From the NCBI GenBank assembly GCA_964536195.1, contig CAZHVO010000016.1, positions 1 through 22,373 of the forward strand: DNA of 22,373 nucleotides. Reading direction: 5' to 3'. The stretch is from Susulua sp964536195 (GTDB lineage: Bacteria > Omnitrophota > Gorgyraeia > Duberdicusellales > 4484-171). The translations under genes and the position numbers were made by a program. The notes beneath the pieces are model-generated. The model had not been told where the DNA came from, did not search any database, and worked only from the letters and a program-made list of their open reading frames with translations. Below, piece by piece: positions 1 through 6,849 of the stretch. Position 1 is the stretch's first letter; the number at the start of each line of letters is the position of its first letter.

Positions 1-54
<54 letters not shown>

Positions 55-74
55 CTTTTATAACCTTACTTAAA

Positions 75-85
75 TTCAAAGAACA
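75..85 (-). promoter_or_regulatory. boxA-like rRNA antitermination site
   Basis: The minus strand reads TGTTCTTTGAA, close to the bacterial rrn boxA consensus TGCTCTTTAACA that is bound by NusB/NusE (S10) to make RNA polymerase termination-resistant. It sits about 20 bases before the 16S 5' end and directly after a 10-bp hairpin, an order (hairpin then boxA) like that of rrn leaders. The match is by eye; function is inferred from position and sequence. Confidence 0.6.
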
Positions 86-88
86 ATA

Positions 89-112
89 TGTGGTATAGTA
101 ACCTATACCACA
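89..112 (-). other. perfect 10-bp hairpin in the 16S leader
   Basis: Bases 89-98 (TGTGGTATAG) and 103-112 (CTATACCACA) are perfect inverted repeats around a 4-base loop. It lies between an intrinsic terminator and the boxA-like site upstream of 16S. It has no T-run, so it is unlikely to be a terminator; it may be a boxB-like element or part of the 16S processing stem. The GGTATAGG inside the arm could alternatively be part of a weak -10 box for the rRNA itself. Confidence 0.6.
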
Positions 113-114
113 AG

Positions 115-141
115 AAAAAAGCATCCCTAAAGGATGCTTTT
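115..141 (-). terminator. intrinsic terminator upstream of 16S rRNA
   Basis: On the minus strand GCATCC (137-132) and GGATGC (126-121) form a perfect 6-bp stem with a 5-base loop, extended by A/T pairs to ten, and followed by six T residues (120-115). The reverse strand also carries a shorter T-run, so it may act in both directions. It lies downstream of the promoter at 224-251 and upstream of 16S, so it either ends readthrough from the hldD side or ends (or attenuates) the short transcript starting near 217. Confidence 0.75.
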
Positions 142-163
142 CTCTAGATCTTATATTTAAATT

Positions 164-211
164 TTATTTACCTTTCAAACGATGAGGCTTTTCCCATTCC
201 GAAATCGCCAT
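164..211 (-). CDS. candidate 15-codon small ORF in the 16S leader
   Basis: An ATG at 211 opens MAISEWEKPHRLKGK, ending with TAA at 164. Its ATG is about 6 bases from the transcription start predicted from the TATAAA box at 224-229, so the message would be almost leaderless; there is no Shine-Dalgarno sequence. The ORF is about 40% GC, while its immediate flanks are strongly A/T-rich, which suggests a selected segment rather than random spacer. An intrinsic terminator begins 22 bases after the stop. The same reading frame is open upstream to a GTG at 229. It could be a leader peptide, a small protein, or simply the body of a short noncoding RNA. I do not recognise the peptide. Confidence 0.3.
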   Translation of the reverse strand: MAISEWEKPHRLKGK

Positions 212-223
212 ATCAATGTATCT

Positions 224-251
224 TTTATACACTAATACCTATTTTTGTCAA
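224..251 (-). promoter_or_regulatory. strong sigma70-type promoter before the 16S leader
   Basis: The minus strand has a perfect -35 box TTGACA (251-246), a 16-base spacer and TATAAA (229-224). The predicted start is near base 217. It lies in the gap between the hldD stop codon (289) and the 16S gene, and drives either the short transcript ending at the terminator at 115-141 or the rRNA operon. Confidence 0.65.
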
Positions 252-288
252 GTATTTTTTTAAAAAATTCTCAATAAAATAAGTGCTT

Positions 289-1200
289 CTATTCCAAAAG
301 GTACCCTTTTAGATAGTCTTCAACCCCGGCCTCTAGAGAGAACTGAGCCAAAGTGCCTAAAACCTCTTTTAGAAGGGTTGTGTCAGCTTCAGTATAGTCT
401 TGGTATTTGCCAAGATAAGGATTATCAAAATAATCAGGTTTTACACCTAACCCCATTGTTTTATTCAGACTCGCGATTATGTCATTAAAACTACGGGGGG
501 TACCAGTCCCAACATTTAAAACTGCGCTCTTCTTTGAATCTAGAGCCTCAACGGTTATTCTAGCCACATCTTTGACGTAAATAAAATCTCTCTTTTGTTC
601 ACCAGATTTAAAGATACGTGGTTGCTTACCTTCTTTCATCTGCAAGTAAAGCTGGTAAACCATACTCGCACTTAGACCCTTGTGATATTCATAAGGGCCA
701 TAAACATTAAAATAACGCAACCCGATAATAATTGGCTTTGAAGATTTTTCAATAACCTTTTTCATTAAACAATCGCACTGATACTTAGAATAAGCATAGA
801 TATTGTGGGGGATTATTTCGGCATCCTCTCTCATTGCCGAAGTTCCGTTTCCGTAAACACCAGCACTAGATGCATACACTAATCTTATTTTTTTATCTAA
901 ACAGAAATTCAACACATTCTTGAATCCTCTGTAGTTAACCATCATCATTTTTGCATCATCGGCTAAGGTAGTATCAGTAATCGCTGCTTCATGAATTACG
1001 GCATCTACTTTTGGTAGTTTCTCATAAAGCTTTTCATCTAAGATATCACCGCAAATAATCTCACCCTTTAAACCGAGTAAATTCTTATAACTAGCGTGGG
1101 AAAAATCATCGAGGATAACGGTCTCAACGCCAGCTTCCTCAAGCATTTTAACGACATTGGAACCGATGAATCCGGCACCGCCGGTTACTAAGACTCGCAT
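289..1200 (-). CDS. hldD: ADP-L-glycero-D-manno-heptose-6-epimerase
   Basis: This 303-residue short-chain dehydrogenase/reductase has the N-terminal NAD(P)-binding motif GGAGFIGS and the catalytic YAYSK (YxxxK) motif. The segment YFNVYGPYEYHKG followed by LSASMV, then KRDFIYVKDVA, and the late YLGKYQDYTEAD match the signature blocks of HldD (RfaD), which epimerises ADP-D,D-heptose to ADP-L,D-heptose for the LPS inner core; this separates it from GalE-type epimerases. ATG at 1200 is chosen because it starts MRVLVTGGAGF at the usual family position; a GTG at 1212 would add four residues. The start overlaps the end of cysE by 13 bases, so the two are probably cotranscribed. It implies a heptose-containing LPS in this organism. 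Confidence 0.88.
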   Translation of the reverse strand: MRVLVTGGAGFIGSNVVKMLEEAGVETVILDDFSHASYKNLLGLKGEIICGDILDEKLYEKLPKVDAVIHEAAITDTTLADDAKMMMVNYRGFKNVLNFCLDKKIRLVYASSAGVYGNGTSAMREDAEIIPHNIYAYSKYQCDCLMKKVIEKSSKPIIIGLRYFNVYGPYEYHKGLSASMVYQLYLQMKEGKQPRIFKSGEQKRDFIYVKDVARITVEALDSKKSAVLNVGTGTPRSFNDIIASLNKTMGLGVKPDYFDNPYLGKYQDYTEADTTLLKEVLGTLAQFSLEAGVEDYLKGYLLE

Positions 1201-1838
1201 CTTTCTTTGCACTTCTTTTCTAATTCTTCTATTCTCTGTTCTAAGCGGTGCAGGACCTCAATAACTGGATCAGGAAGCTTATTGTGATCTAAGTCGACTC
1301 CGCTTATTTTTTTGCTTACCGGCGGAAGAATTAACCTTGCCGGTACACCAACGGCAGTAGCATTATCAGGAACATCCTTCACTACTACTGAACCAGCGCC
1401 AATTCTTGCGCCCATGCCTATTTTTATTGGACCAAGAAGGATAGCACCAGCACCAATAACAACTTTATTACCAATAGTAGGGTGACGCTTAGTTTTCTCT
1501 AAGGAAACTCCCCCTAAGACAACTCCCTGATATATCAAAACATCCTCACCAATCTCAGCGGTCTCACCAATAACCACGCCCATGCCATGGTCAATAAAAA
1601 ATCTTTTACCAATTTTTGCTCCAGGATGGATTTCAATTCCGGTAAAGAATCGACCAACCTGTGAAAGAAATCGAGCAAAGGTTTTAAGTCCTTTATGCCA
1701 CACCCAAGATGAAACCCTATGCCACCAGATAGCATGCAATCCTGAGTAGCAAAGCACAACCTCGGTTACACCTTTTGCTGCCGGATCCTCACGAAAAACT
1801 GTTTTAATATCCTCTTTTATTCTCTCTAGAAATTTCAT
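1188..1838 (-). CDS. cysE: serine O-acetyltransferase
   Basis: The 216-residue protein makes O-acetylserine from serine and acetyl-CoA, the first step of cysteine synthesis. The N-terminal segment contains SGLHAIWWHRVSSW, the typical CysE helix block, followed by a left-handed beta-helix of hexapeptide repeats with IDHGMGVVIGETAEIG, the catalytic-His/Asp region, and GAGSVVVKDVP with AVGVPAR at the end of the helix. Length fits the short bacterial CysE/EpsC form. The C-terminal tail (LHRLEQRIEELEKK) is probably a short coiled coil. ATG at 1838 has a good ribosome site (GAGGTG, 6 bases upstream). A promoter candidate lies at 1880-1907. The stop codon lies inside the start of hldD. Confidence 0.93.
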   Translation of the reverse strand: MKFLERIKEDIKTVFREDPAAKGVTEVVLCYSGLHAIWWHRVSSWVWHKGLKTFARFLSQVGRFFTGIEIHPGAKIGKRFFIDHGMGVVIGETAEIGEDVLIYQGVVLGGVSLEKTKRHPTIGNKVVIGAGAILLGPIKIGMGARIGAGSVVVKDVPDNATAVGVPARLILPPVSKKISGVDLDHNKLPDPVIEVLHRLEQRIEELEKKCKERCES

Positions 1839-1879
1839 GATTCACACCTCGGATCTCAGACATCTTCTACGTATTTAGT

Positions 1880-1907
1880 AATTTATCAGTTTGGCAATAA
1901 AAGTCAA
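1880..1907 (-). promoter_or_regulatory. promoter candidate for cysE-hldD
   Basis: The minus strand reads TTGACT (1907-1902), a 16-base spacer ending in TGA, and TAAATT (1885-1880), an extended -10 arrangement. The -35 box overlaps the rdgB stop codon. The predicted leader is about 35 bases and contains the GAGGTG ribosome site of cysE, so here transcription and translation signals are spaced conventionally. Confidence 0.45.
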
Positions 1908-2494
1908 ATATTTTTTAAATAGGTTTTTAGTTTCCTAAAGGCTTTTGCCCGATGGCTAATCTTATTTTTCCTCGATAGCGGTAGTTGAGCTACAGTCTTT
2001 TTGTAGTCGGTAAGGTAAAATACTGGATCATAGCCGAAACCATTCTCACCTCTTGCTTTATCGGAAATCCTGCCCGATAATATACCCTCAAATACCTTAA
2101 CTAATTTTCCATTATAAGCTAAAACCAAGCAACAACGAAAAGCAGCCTGGCGTTTTGCAGCCGGGACTCCTTTTAGATTTTCAAGCAACTTTTTGTTATT
2201 TGACTTATAAGTTGCTTTTGGTCCGGAATATCGCTTAGAATAAATTCCTGGTGCCTGATTAAGATAGTTAACTTCTAAACCAGAATCCTCTCCGAGAACA
2301 TAATTATCCTTATAGTGTCGCGATACTGGCAGAGCTTTCCGAAACGCGTTCTCTCGAAAAGTCTTACCATTCTCTACAATATGGAATTTCTTTTCCAGTT
2401 CGTTTAAAGATACTATTGAGACCTCTAAAGCTCTTAGAATGCCCTTTATCTCTTTAAGCTTATTTTTATTTTTCGTGGCAACTATCAATCTCAT
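1904..2494 (-). CDS. rdgB: XTP/dITP diphosphatase (RdgB/HAM1)
   Basis: This 196-residue cytosolic protein hydrolyses non-canonical purine nucleoside triphosphates (dITP, XTP) to monophosphates, keeping them out of DNA and RNA. It begins with MRLIVATKNKNKLKEI, has the VENGKTFRENAFRKA block, the LGEDSGLEV metal/substrate block, APGIYSKRYSG, and the C-terminal GENGFGYDPVF and SHRAKAF segments, all in the expected order and at the usual family length. Its ATG overlaps the rph stop as ATGA. The rph-rdgB pairing is common in bacteria, so the two are very likely one transcription unit. Confidence 0.95.
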   Translation of the reverse strand: MRLIVATKNKNKLKEIKGILRALEVSIVSLNELEKKFHIVENGKTFRENAFRKALPVSRHYKDNYVLGEDSGLEVNYLNQAPGIYSKRYSGPKATYKSNNKKLLENLKGVPAAKRQAAFRCCLVLAYNGKLVKVFEGILSGRISDKARGENGFGYDPVFYLTDYKKTVAQLPLSRKNKISHRAKAFRKLKTYLKNI

Positions 2495-3213
2495 AGTCCG
2501 GGAAGGATATTTTTAAGCATCTCTCTCTCAATATCAATTACCTCTTCAATCCCTTTCTTGGCCAGTTTTAAAAAAGCGCTTAAGTCTTTTTCAGAAAAAG
2601 ACCCATTTTCTGCTGTTCCCTGTAATTCAATAAATTCACCTGAGGACTTCATAACAACATTCATGTCTACTTGGGCCTGCGAATCCTCAAGGTAAGTTAA
2701 ATCCAGAATATGCTCACCTTGATATAAACCCACGCTGATTGCGCCAAGAAAGCTATTTACACAGATCTCTTTGATTAAATCTTGTTTATAGAGCTTCTGG
2801 AGACAATCGACCAAAGCTATAAATCCTCCGACTACTGATGCTGTTCTTGTACCACCATTAGCCTGAATAACATCGCAATCGATTCGAATCGTTCTTTCAC
2901 CTATTCGCTTTAAATTCACCACGCTACGCAAAGAGCGGCCGATAAGCCTCTGAATTTCCATATTCCTTCCCGACACCTTATCACGCAAAGTCCGAGTATG
3001 AGTAGCCCGAGGAAGCATCCGATACTCGGCAGTAACCCAACCTTCTCCGGAATTACGCAAAAACATCGGAACATTCTTGTCAGCAGTGGCCGTACAGATA
3101 ACTCTTGTATTGCCTAATTCAATAAGACAAGAACCTTCGGCATACTTCATAAATCCTCTTTCAATATTAAGACGCCTTATTTGGTCATTCTTCCTCTTGC
3201 CGTCGCGCTCCAT
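2491..3213 (-). CDS. rph: ribonuclease PH
   Basis: The 240-residue protein is a phosphorolytic 3'-5' exoribonuclease that trims tRNA 3' ends. Diagnostic blocks are GNTRVICTA, GWVTAEYRMLPRATHTR, RNMEIQRLIGRSLRSVV, RTIRIDCDVIQANGGTRTAS and DLTYLEDSQAQVDMN. The length is normal for the full-length enzyme. ATG at 3213 has a strong ribosome site AAGGAG with 7-base spacing. It follows the fumarase beta subunit after a 29-base gap and overlaps rdgB downstream (ATGA). No truncation or missing motif is visible. Confidence 0.95.
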   Translation of the reverse strand: MERDGKRKNDQIRRLNIERGFMKYAEGSCLIELGNTRVICTATADKNVPMFLRNSGEGWVTAEYRMLPRATHTRTLRDKVSGRNMEIQRLIGRSLRSVVNLKRIGERTIRIDCDVIQANGGTRTASVVGGFIALVDCLQKLYKQDLIKEICVNSFLGAISVGLYQGEHILDLTYLEDSQAQVDMNVVMKSSGEFIELQGTAENGSFSEKDLSAFLKLAKKGIEEVIDIEREMLKNILPGL

Positions 3214-3242
3214 TTAAACACTCCTTTTTGGTTAAATCACAC

Positions 3243-3776
3243 CTAGACTAGATGCTTATAAATATCTTTGCCTTTTGTGTCAATCCCAACAATTAAAGGA
3301 AAATCTTCAACCTCTAATCGATATATTGCTTCCGGCCCTAACTCTTTGAAACAAACTAACTTTTTACTCCTAACTCCTCTAGCCAATAAGGCTCCACAAC
3401 CAGCCGGAGCAATAAAATAAATCGCCTTATACTTTTTAATTAAATCTCTGACCTTTTTGCTTCGCCTACCCTTGCCAATCATCGCTATAAGACCAGAACC
3501 TAAAAGTAATCCAACAAACTCATCCATACGCGAAGAAGTCGTTGGTCCACAGGAACCAATAACTCTACCTTTAGGAGTTGCACTCGGACCGCAATAGTAG
3601 ATAGCCTGATTTTTTAACTTTAATGGCAATTTCTTTTTATTCTTTACCAACTCAGCCAGTTTCTTATGAGCTTGATCCCTGGCAGTATAGGTTACTCCTG
3701 AAAGTAAAACCTGATCGCCGGCTTTTAACTTAGATAGCTCAGTATTTTTAAAAGGTGTTTTTAAATACTTAATCAT
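3243..3776 (-). CDS. fumarate hydratase class I, beta (C-terminal) subunit
   Basis: The 177-residue protein corresponds to the C-terminal domain of class I fumarase (FumA/FumB) or the beta subunit of tartrate dehydratase. It contains KAGDQVLLSGVTYTARDQAHK, YYCGPS, GSCGPTTSSRMDEF and GKGRRSK, the usual blocks. Together with the preceding alpha subunit it forms an oxygen-sensitive 4Fe-4S hydro-lyase that interconverts fumarate and malate. I choose ATG at 3776, giving MIKYLKTP, 5 bases after the alpha stop; an upstream in-frame extension to 3818 would run inside the alpha gene and has no family match. Sequence alone does not separate fumarase from L-tartrate dehydratase, but the cellular default is fumarase. 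Confidence 0.88.
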   Translation of the reverse strand: MIKYLKTPFKNTELSKLKAGDQVLLSGVTYTARDQAHKKLAELVKNKKKLPLKLKNQAIYYCGPSATPKGRVIGSCGPTTSSRMDEFVGLLLGSGLIAMIGKGRRSKKVRDLIKKYKAIYFIAPAGCGALLARGVRSKKLVCFKELGPEAIYRLEVEDFPLIVGIDTKGKDIYKHLV

Positions 3777-3781
3777 AACAC

Positions 3782-4609
3782 TTATAGTTTTATCGTTGCG
3801 CTTCGTAAGGCGTGACAACTTATATTAACTCCAACCGGAAAACCAGCAATATGCGTAGGTACTTTTTTTATCTTTACTGCTAAGGCAGTACATTTCCCAC
3901 CTAAGCCCATCGGGCCAATACCCAAAGCATTTATTCGCTTAAGCAATTTTTTCTCTAAATTATTTAAAGTTTTCTCTCGATTCGGTCTATCAACTCGCTC
4001 TAACAAAGCCTTTTTTGCTAATAACAATGCTGTATCAGAAGTACCGCCAATACCCACTCCAACGACAAAAGGCGGGCAGCTCTCAGGACCGGCAGTCTTT
4101 ACGCTCTCAACGATAAAATCTTCTACCTGTTTAAAGTTTACTGTTGGGTTAAACATTTTTAAGGCAGATTTATTCTCGCTACCAAAACCTTTAGGAAAAA
4201 TCGTAATCCTTAAACCTTTTTTCTTTGGCGAAAAGTCAATATGATAAATCATTCCTTGATAAGAAGATTTTCCTCTTAATAACGGGTCAACCATAGAAGG
4301 TCTCAAACAATTATTTCTATAGCCACTGGCAACAGCAGTTTTTATCGCCTCGATCAAAGAAGCAGAAACTTTTGCGTCTGCCCCGGCTTCAATGAACACT
4401 ACTGGTAGGCCAGTATCTTGACAAATTGCTATTCCTTCAGTTGCAGCAATGCGAGCGTTTTCTACAATCCACCCCAAAGCTTGTTTTGCTTGTTTTTTCT
4501 TTTCATTCCTTAAGCTTATCTTAAGAAGTTTAGCAACATCGGCCCTTAAATCAAAACTTGCTTTAACAACTGCTTTCTCTACTTCTTTTTTGACCTTTGC
4601 TATGTTCAT
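3782..4609 (-). CDS. fumarate hydratase class I, alpha (N-terminal) subunit
   Basis: The 275-residue protein matches the N-terminal domain of class I fumarases. Three cysteines that would ligate the 4Fe-4S cluster are in AICQDTG, GPESCPPFVVGVGIGG and GLGGKCTAL, all conserved blocks. The split into alpha and beta genes is the two-subunit form known from anaerobic bacteria and archaea, unlike the single-chain E. coli FumA. The start ATG overlaps the queE stop (ATGA at 4606-4609), so the fumarase genes sit in the same transcription unit as the queuosine genes, although the pathways are unrelated. Tartrate dehydratase alpha subunit is the alternative. Confidence 0.88.
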   Translation of the reverse strand: MNIAKVKKEVEKAVVKASFDLRADVAKLLKISLRNEKKKQAKQALGWIVENARIAATEGIAICQDTGLPVVFIEAGADAKVSASLIEAIKTAVASGYRNNCLRPSMVDPLLRGKSSYQGMIYHIDFSPKKKGLRITIFPKGFGSENKSALKMFNPTVNFKQVEDFIVESVKTAGPESCPPFVVGVGIGGTSDTALLLAKKALLERVDRPNREKTLNNLEKKLLKRINALGIGPMGLGGKCTALAVKIKKVPTHIAGFPVGVNISCHALRSATIKL

Positions 4610-5271
4610 TTTAAACCTAACCTTTTATGCCTCTGTGGGATTACCTTAACTTCAAGGCCCTCTTCCTGGCATAGTTGCTCAAAACCCTCTAGCTTTGCCT
4701 TTACCATAATCTCAAGTGGGTTTTGAGGTTGCAATACTAAGGTTGTTTTCTTTGCCACACCTTTAATTATTTCTATCATCTTATAAATATCTCCAACTAT
4801 TGTTGTGGTATTGACAACTGCCTTTATAAATGTCTTCTTTCCCTTGGCAATCCCCAAAAACTCTTGGTGTTTATCCCAAAATGACTCTAGTCCAGTAGAT
4901 GAAGGTAATTTAAAATCCATAGCAATTATATCAGTGTAATTAATTACCTTCTCTAAATTCTCGGGCAAGGTACCGTTAGTCTCTAAATAAACTTTCTGCT
5001 TTCGTTTCCTTATAAGTTTCAATAAATCTTTTAGAAATTCTATCTGCAATAATGGTTCTCCACCAGTTATCGATAAGGAATGATAATCACTAAAAGAATC
5101 GATCTCATTAAGTAAGGCCGGCGCAGTCTTCTTTTGGTAAAAATCTAATTTTGTATCACAAAAACTACATCCTAGATTGCAGCCAAAGAACCTTACAAAT
5201 ACCTGGTCTAGGCCTTGGTAAAGCCCTTCACCTTGGATGCTTTTGAAAACTTCTGCTATTTTTCCTTCCAT
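4606..5271 (-). CDS. queE: 7-carboxy-7-deazaguanine synthase (radical SAM)
   Basis: The 221-residue protein catalyses ring contraction of 6-carboxy-tetrahydropterin to 7-carboxy-7-deazaguanine in the queuosine precursor pathway. It begins with the family's FKSIQGEGLYQG block and has the cluster-binding CNLGCSFC (Cx3Cx2C) near residue 31, followed by SITGGEPLLQ for SAM binding and LETNGT. The C-terminal LVLQPQNPLE is also typical. Its start overlaps the end of queC by 16 bases and its stop overlaps fumarase alpha, so it is translated in a tight operon with queD and queC, its direct pathway neighbours. Confidence 0.93.
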   Translation of the reverse strand: MEGKIAEVFKSIQGEGLYQGLDQVFVRFFGCNLGCSFCDTKLDFYQKKTAPALLNEIDSFSDYHSLSITGGEPLLQIEFLKDLLKLIRKRKQKVYLETNGTLPENLEKVINYTDIIAMDFKLPSSTGLESFWDKHQEFLGIAKGKKTFIKAVVNTTTIVGDIYKMIEIIKGVAKKTTLVLQPQNPLEIMVKAKLEGFEQLCQEEGLEVKVIPQRHKRLGLK

Positions 5272-5809
5272 TTTTTTATAAGAGGGTCTTGCAATCCTAG
5301 CTTTGAAAAAGCCCCTATTCGAAAACGACAGCTGTCACATCTTAAACAAGGAAACTTTCTTCCCTGATAACAAGACCAAGTGGATTCAAATGGCACCCCA
5401 AGCTTTATACCGATTCGTATTATATCTCTCTTTTTCTTATTAAGTAAAGGGGCAACTATCTTCAAACCCCTGTCTTTCAACCCTAAATTAAGTGCCCTCT
5501 GAAAACTATTTAAAAAATCCGGCCGACAATCTGGGTAACCTGAATAATCCTGTATGTGAGCGCCGATGAATATTGCCTTTGCCTTAATGCTTTCAGCTAA
5601 AGATGCAGCATAACTTAAGAAAATTATATTCCTTCCCGAAACATAAGTAAGCGGTATATCTCGGCCTTTTAAATTCCTTTGCCAAGAAACTTTTAGTTTC
5701 TTTTTAGTAAGCGATGACTTTACCCAAGATAAATCGCACTTTATAATACGATAATCAATCTTGTTTAAACCGGCAATTTTCTTAGCACACTCAATCTCTT
5801 TTTTATGCC
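5256..5809 (-). CDS. queC: 7-cyano-7-deazaguanine synthase, 5' end lost in gap
   Basis: The visible 184 residues match QueC, the ATP-dependent enzyme turning 7-carboxy- into 7-cyano-7-deazaguanine (preQ0). Seen here are HKKEIECAKKI near the N-terminus, PLTYVSGRNIIFLSYAASLAE, FIGAHIQDYSGYPDCRP, and the C-terminal zinc site CYQGRKFPCLRCDSCRFR with four cysteines. The N-terminal ATP-pyrophosphatase P-loop (SGGxDS) and about 40 residues are missing because of the run of N at 5810-5909. The frame happens to stay open through the Ns into queD, but this is not evidence of fusion. The 3' end overlaps queE by 16 bases. Confidence 0.92.
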
Positions 5810-5909
5810 NNNNNNNNNNNNNNNNNNNNNNNNNNNNNNNNNNNNNNNNNNNNNNNNNNNNNNNNNNNNNNNNNNNNNNNNNNNNNNNNNNNNNNNNNNN
5901 NNNNNNNNN
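5810..5909. other. assembly gap (100 N) between queD and queC
   Basis: Exactly 100 N, the usual placeholder for a scaffold gap of unknown length. From family lengths, roughly 75 residues of QueD and about 40 of QueC are missing, some 340 bases, so the true gap is probably several times longer than shown. Confidence 0.97.
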
Positions 5910-6053
5910 AACCATCCCCGAAGAATTGAGCTTAAGGCTTGAAGCTAAAACCTCCACTTTCCAATTATGTCCATGAAGTGCTTCACATTTACCTTTATAA
6001 TTATCCAAGGAGTGGGCGGCGCTAAACTGTCTTATAATTTTTATTTTATACAT
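5910..6053 (-). CDS. queD: 6-carboxy-5,6,7,8-tetrahydropterin synthase, 3' end lost in gap
   Basis: The 48 visible residues are the N-terminus of QueD, which converts 7,8-dihydroneopterin triphosphate to 6-carboxy-tetrahydropterin. FSAAHSL supplies the first zinc histidine and LHGHNW the HxH pair; the catalytic cysteine is in GKCEALHGH. The remaining about 75 residues fall in the gap. ATG at 6053 overlaps the murI stop by 8 bases and has a GAGG ribosome site upstream. With queC and queE it covers the path from the pterin to preQ0; queF or a tgt gene is not in the window. Confidence 0.9.
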
Positions 6054-6840
6054 TTACTATCCTCGGATTCGAAATCTTTCTCTTTAGAAATAATTTAGCC
6101 AGCTCAACAAACCTTTTCGGTTCATCGCTTAGGTAAAATTCCACTTTAGACTTTCTTCTCTTTTCGCTCAGCAAGTTTTTAGATTTAAGAGCGCTCCTGA
6201 CGTAACTAGCAACCTCTTTTGCCGAATCTATAACAACCACACCCCTAAGATAAGAAAATATTTGGTGTTTAAGCAGAGGGTAATGAGTACAACCTAGAAT
6301 AATCACATCAATGCCTTTATCATTTAGGCCTTTTAAGTACATCTTCATAGCTTCTTTTACTATTTTTCCGTTTAGAATCCCCTCCTCTACCAGGGGGACA
6401 AAGAGTGGGCAACTTTTAGAATAAACTTTAATGTTCTTATTTCTCTTGGCGATAAGCTTCTGATAACTATTACTCTGTATTGTTGATTTAGTTCCAATCA
6501 CTGCGATTCTTTTTTTTCTAGTTAGGGCAACTGCTTTTTCTACCCCGGCTTCAATTACCCCTAAAACCGGAATATTAGAAGACTTCTTCAAACTTTCTAA
6601 GGCTAATGCTGAAGAAGTATTACAAGCTACCACAATCATCTTCACTCTCTTTCTTTTCAAAAAGTCTGCATTTTCGCGACTAAACTTTATAATTGTTGGC
6701 TTTGACTTGTTTCCGTAAGGAACCCTAGCTGTATCGCCAAGGTATACTATATCCTCAAAAGGTAGAAGCTTCTCAATCTCCCTTAAAACTGTCAGCCCAC
6801 CTACTCCCGAATCAAAAATTCCAATTGGCCTATTTTTCAT
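6046..6840 (-). CDS. murI: glutamate racemase
   Basis: The 264-residue cytosolic enzyme interconverts L- and D-glutamate, supplying D-Glu for peptidoglycan. Both catalytic cysteines are present, C73 in VACNTSSA and C184 in GCTHYPLL. The N-terminal IGIFDSGVGGLTVLREI and the LGDTARVPYG block are family hallmarks, and the length is normal. It lies 9 bases after the cell-wall amidase gene, consistent with a peptidoglycan-related pair, and overlaps queD at its 3' end. No clear ribosome site precedes ATG 6840, so translation may depend on coupling to the amidase gene. Confidence 0.95.
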   Translation of the reverse strand: MKNRPIGIFDSGVGGLTVLREIEKLLPFEDIVYLGDTARVPYGNKSKPTIIKFSRENADFLKRKRVKMIVVACNTSSALALESLKKSSNIPVLGVIEAGVEKAVALTRKKRIAVIGTKSTIQSNSYQKLIAKRNKNIKVYSKSCPLFVPLVEEGILNGKIVKEAMKMYLKGLNDKGIDVIILGCTHYPLLKHQIFSYLRGVVVIDSAKEVASYVRSALKSKNLLSEKRRKSKVEFYLSDEPKRFVELAKLFLKRKISNPRIVNV

Positions 6841-6849
6841 TGATATGAA

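Noticed and set aside
1201..1212. GTG start for hldD
   Set aside because: The ATG at 1200 places the GGAGFIGS motif at the usual distance from the N-terminus; the four extra residues add nothing.
1535..1759. 74-codon minus-strand frame inside cysE
   Set aside because: It is an alternative frame across the conserved hexapeptide-repeat region of cysE with no independent support.
3777..3818. 14-residue N-terminal extension of the fumarase beta subunit
   Set aside because: It overlaps the end of the alpha subunit and the family starts at MIKYLKTP.
5256..6053. A single QueD-QueC bifunctional protein
   Set aside because: The join falls entirely in a 100-N gap and the missing domain parts are too large for it; annotated as two partial genes.
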